From contig SCTD01000473.1 in NCBI GenBank assembly GCA_004299215.1, positions 1-6,770 on the forward strand: a DNA stretch of 6,770 nt, read 5' to 3'. Below, one piece after another: positions 4,543 to 6,770 of this stretch. Below the pieces are notes generated by a model. That model ran no database searches. It was not told the origin of the DNA and saw only the letters and a program-made list of their open reading frames with translations. Source of the stretch: Frankiales bacterium (GTDB lineage Bacteria > Actinomycetota > Actinomycetes > Mycobacteriales > SCTD01). Position 1 is the first letter of the stretch; each line of letters starts with the position of its first letter. Position numbers and translations under genes: made by a program.

Positions 4543-6770
4543 TCACGCGGGGGCGTCGTCCACGTCGGCGACGCCGGTGATGCGGTGCAGGGCGAAGGTG
4601 CGGTCCTCCTGGCGCAGGTGGTCCCAGGCGCTGACGAAGCCCCCTTCGACCCCGCGCGGCTCGACGACCCGGGAGGTGGCCCGGCCCTGGGCGTCGACGT
4701 AGCCGAGCCACACCTGCCGCCGCTCCCGCGCCGCGGACTGCAGGAAGGCGAGGGTGTCCGCGGTGGTCGACCGGGTCGTCGTGACCGGCGCCCGCCGGGC
4801 GGCCCGCGCCGCGAGATCTCCCGCGCGCAGGGCGGTCACGGACAGCGCCGCCTGCTCGGGCGCGAGGGTGGTCTCGGTGTGCCGGTGCGGCCGCTGCCGC
4901 GGCTGGGTACGCCGAGCCTCGGGTCGCGCGAGCAGCAGCGCGCCGTCGGGCGCCTCCGCCGCGGGCGCGTAGCCGGCGGCCCGGAGCAGCTCCAGCACGC
5001 GATCGAGGGGAGCGCCGCTGACGAGCACCGTGGGCGCGAGCCGGCGCAGCCGCAACGGCTCGGCACGCTTGGCGGCCAGCACCTCGGACAGCAGCGTCTC
5101 GTCGTCGCAGCGGACGTAGCTGCCGGCCATGCCGACCCGCATCCGGCCGTGCCGCCGCGCGACGTCGTCGACCAGGTAGGTCAGCGACTGCGGCACCGGC
5201 GTGCGCGAGCGGGTCCGGAACAGCTCGTGCAGGTCGCTGGCGCTGCGGCCGGCGTCGAGCGCGCGGCGTACGGAGGTCTCGCTCACGCGGTAGACGGTCG
5301 CGCCGCCGGTGGACTCGACGTCGGCGGTCAGGGCGAGGTCCCGTGCCAGCTCGCGCTCGAGAGGTCCGGGGGCGACGACGGTCAGGTCGGGCTGCACGAG
5401 CACGTGGTCGAGCGGTGCGGGCAGCCGGTCGGCGAGCAGCCGGGCCGCCTGGCGCTCGTCGCCGGCGAGCAGTGCCCGCGCCGCCGCGGACAGCCCACCC
5501 CGACCGGTCAGGCCGAGCTGCTCGGCCTCCGCCAGCGACCAGCGGTGCACGGCGTCGCGCAGCCGCCCGCCGCGGCGCGGCGCGGACCAGACGAGCCGGG
5601 CCGAGACGCTGTCCGGCGTCGCCGCCGTGCCGGGCGGCGTCGTGGTCAGCAGCTGGAGCACCCGGCGCCGCTCCGCGGGGGCGCCCGACCGCTCGAGCTC
5701 CGGCCCCAGCGGTGCGATCACCTTGTCCCGGTCGCCCCGCTCGCCGGCCAGGGCCGGCAGCCGGGTGAGGTCCAGCCAGGCGGTGACGAGGGCGATCCAG
5801 CGCAGCTCCGGCGGGAGCGCGAGCCAGCCGTCGTAGGCCGTGGTCGGCACCCACTCCGGGTCCACTCCCGGCGTCTGGTCGAGCAGCCCCGCCCCGGCCA
5901 GCACCTCGACCAGCAGCGCCACGGCGGGCTCGGGCAGGTCGACGTCCCTGGCGGTGCGCTTCAGCTCGCGCACCCCGACACCGCCGGCGCGCAGCACCGA
6001 CGGCGGCGACTCGGCCCAGAGCTCGAGCAGCGCCTCCGCCCTGGTCACGAGCTCGGCGGCGCGGTGCGCGGCGGTGTCGTCGACCCCGGCGACCTCGGCG
6101 GTCTCCAGCGGCGGCGGCACAGGGTCGAGCGCCCCCAGCGCCCGCTCCCCGCGGACGACGAGGCCGACCTCGCGGGGCAGCTCGACGGTGGAGTCGTCGA
6201 CGGCGACGAGCAAGCCGTGCGCGAGCAGCCAGCGGACGGGGGAGTCGGTGCTGGAGGCGGGCTTGCGGGCGTCCTTCACCTGGCCGAGCGGTGACCCGGC
6301 GGCGAGCGTCTCCAGCACCCGGCGCGCGTCGTCGCCGGCGGAGGAGACGAGCGCGGCCACCCGCGTCGGGTCGGCGAACAGCTCGATCACGCCGCCGACG
6401 CCGTCCACGCCGAGGGTCGCGGCGACCGGCGCGACGTCCTTGACGCGCAGCATCGACAGCAGCGTGCGGACGGGGCGCCCCAGCCCGGCCGCGGCGGGCG
6501 CCACGACGTCGCGGACCGGACCGACGACGTGCAGCGCGGCCGGCGGCCCCCAGACCAGCGCGAGGTCCTCGAGCCGCCGGACGCCGTCGGCCACCTGGTC
6601 GGCCGTGGCGGCGGCGCCGACCAGCCCCTGCAGCGCATCGAGCGAGGTGGAGGTGCCCTCCGACGACGCCAGCACCAGCCCGTCGAGCAGCGCCAGCGTG
6701 AACGCGTCGAGCGACTCCAGCGCCCGCAGCACCGACAGTCGCACCGCCGCCCGAGCAGCCAGCACGCCCA
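4543..6770 (-). CDS. Helicase-associated protein with WYL-like C-terminus (Rv0862c-like), 5' end beyond the window
   Basis: At least 740 residues are present. GTG 6765 is the first start in the window, but the frame stays open to the edge (codons ...Gly-Val-Leu-Ala-Ala-Arg), and the conserved-looking sequence seems already under way, so the 5' end is probably missing. Residue numbers count from GTG 6765. Residues 1-330 are helical with winged-helix-like stretches (about 42-72). Residues about 452-612 form a Helicase_C_3/XPB N-terminal-type domain (HVLVQPDLTVVAPGPLE; VPQSLTYLVDDVARRHGRMR). A basic, low-complexity linker follows (about 613-632), then a WYL-like domain (about 668-735: WLGYVDAQGR, SRVVEPRGV, RTFALHRITGV). 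There are no helicase ATPase motifs. Proteins of this kind adjoin XPB in actinobacteria (Rv0862c/Rv0861c). It is probably a cytoplasmic DNA-binding partner or regulator of XPB; the biochemical function is unknown. Confidence 0.88.
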   Translation of the reverse strand, partial: GVLAARAAVRLSVLRALESLDAFTLALLDGLVLASSEGTSTSLDALQGLVGAAATADQVADGVRRLEDLALVWGPPAALHVVGPVRDVVAPAAAGLGRPVRTLLSMLRVKDVAPVAATLGVDGVGGVIELFADPTRVAALVSSAGDDARRVLETLAAGSPLGQVKDARKPASSTDSPVRWLLAHGLLVAVDDSTVELPREVGLVVRGERALGALDPVPPPLETAEVAGVDDTAAHRAAELVTRAEALLELWAESPPSVLRAGGVGVRELKRTARDVDLPEPAVALLVEVLAGAGLLDQTPGVDPEWVPTTAYDGWLALPPELRWIALVTAWLDLTRLPALAGERGDRDKVIAPLGPELERSGAPAERRRVLQLLTTTPPGTAATPDSVSARLVWSAPRRGGRLRDAVHRWSLAEAEQLGLTGRGGLSAAARALLAGDERQAARLLADRLPAPLDHVLVQPDLTVVAPGPLERELARDLALTADVESTGGATVYRVSETSVRRALDAGRSASDLHELFRTRSRTPVPQSLTYLVDDVARRHGRMRVGMAGSYVRCDDETLLSEVLAAKRAEPLRLRRLAPTVLVSGAPLDRVLELLRAAGYAPAAEAPDGALLLARPEARRTQPRQRPHRHTETTLAPEQAALSVTALRAGDLAARAARRAPVTTTRSTTADTLAFLQSAARERRQVWLGYVDAQGRATSRVVEPRGVEGGFVSAWDHLRQEDRTFALHRITGVADVDDAPA

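Noticed and set aside
4448..5854. Open frame of 468 codons on the - strand inside the helicase-associated gene
   Set aside because: Arg/Ala/Gly-rich translation in an alternate frame of a gene whose own frame has clear domains.
4585..6294. Long open frame (569 codons) on the + strand opposite the helicase-associated gene
   Set aside because: Low-complexity Gly/Arg/Gln/Pro-rich product without domains; an antisense shadow of the real - strand gene.
1..6770. Defence island, prophage, transposon or CRISPR in the window
   Set aside because: No transposase, integrase, phage protein, terminal repeats or spaced direct repeats are visible. The WYL-like domain alone, beside an XPB-type repair helicase in a conserved-looking context, does not make a defence system.

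Overview
The window looks like ordinary chromosome of a high-GC actinomycete. G+C is very high and third codon positions are almost all G or C. GTG and TTG starts occur alongside ATG, and the gene families have close mycobacterial relatives: an Rv0130-like MaoC dehydratase and an XPB helicase next to a helicase-associated protein, matching the Rv0861c/Rv0862c pair of Mycobacterium tuberculosis. These relationships are recalled from family knowledge, not searched. I see no mobile element, CRISPR array, tRNA or rRNA.

Layout. The left sixth is on the + strand: a complete single-domain MaoC/hotdog hydratase (28-507), then a small single-pass membrane protein of unknown function ending at 1012. 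The only standard start codon of that second gene is GTG 620, but its frame already looks coding from about position 506. From 1022 to the right edge everything is on the - strand. Read in transcription order this is a five-gene co-directional cluster: a helicase-associated protein running off the right edge (about 6770-4543), the XPB/ERCC3-type 3'-5' DNA helicase (4464-2812), a lipoprotein-type alpha/beta hydrolase of the PHB-depolymerase/LpqC esterase group (2806-1793), a VOC/glyoxalase-fold protein (1779-1360) and a small cysteine-containing hypothetical protein (1363-1022). Gaps are 5-13 nt, or about 80 nt before the preferred XPB start. Shine-Dalgarno sequences sit at gene junctions, and the last two genes share a TTGA stop/start. 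The two blocks converge with 9 bp between stop codons, next to a possible bidirectional hairpin.

How the genes may work together. The strongest functional unit is the helicase pair. The XPB N-terminal domain and the C-terminal half of the upstream protein align by eye as one domain family (Helicase_C_3/XPB N-terminal type), and the upstream protein also ends in a WYL-like domain. This suggests a DNA-repair or DNA-remodelling pair with a possible sensory module. The three downstream genes look like passengers in the same transcription unit, with no evident repair function.

Most worth a second look are the helicase/WYL-protein pair and the small membrane-protein gene whose coding signal starts upstream of any standard start codon.
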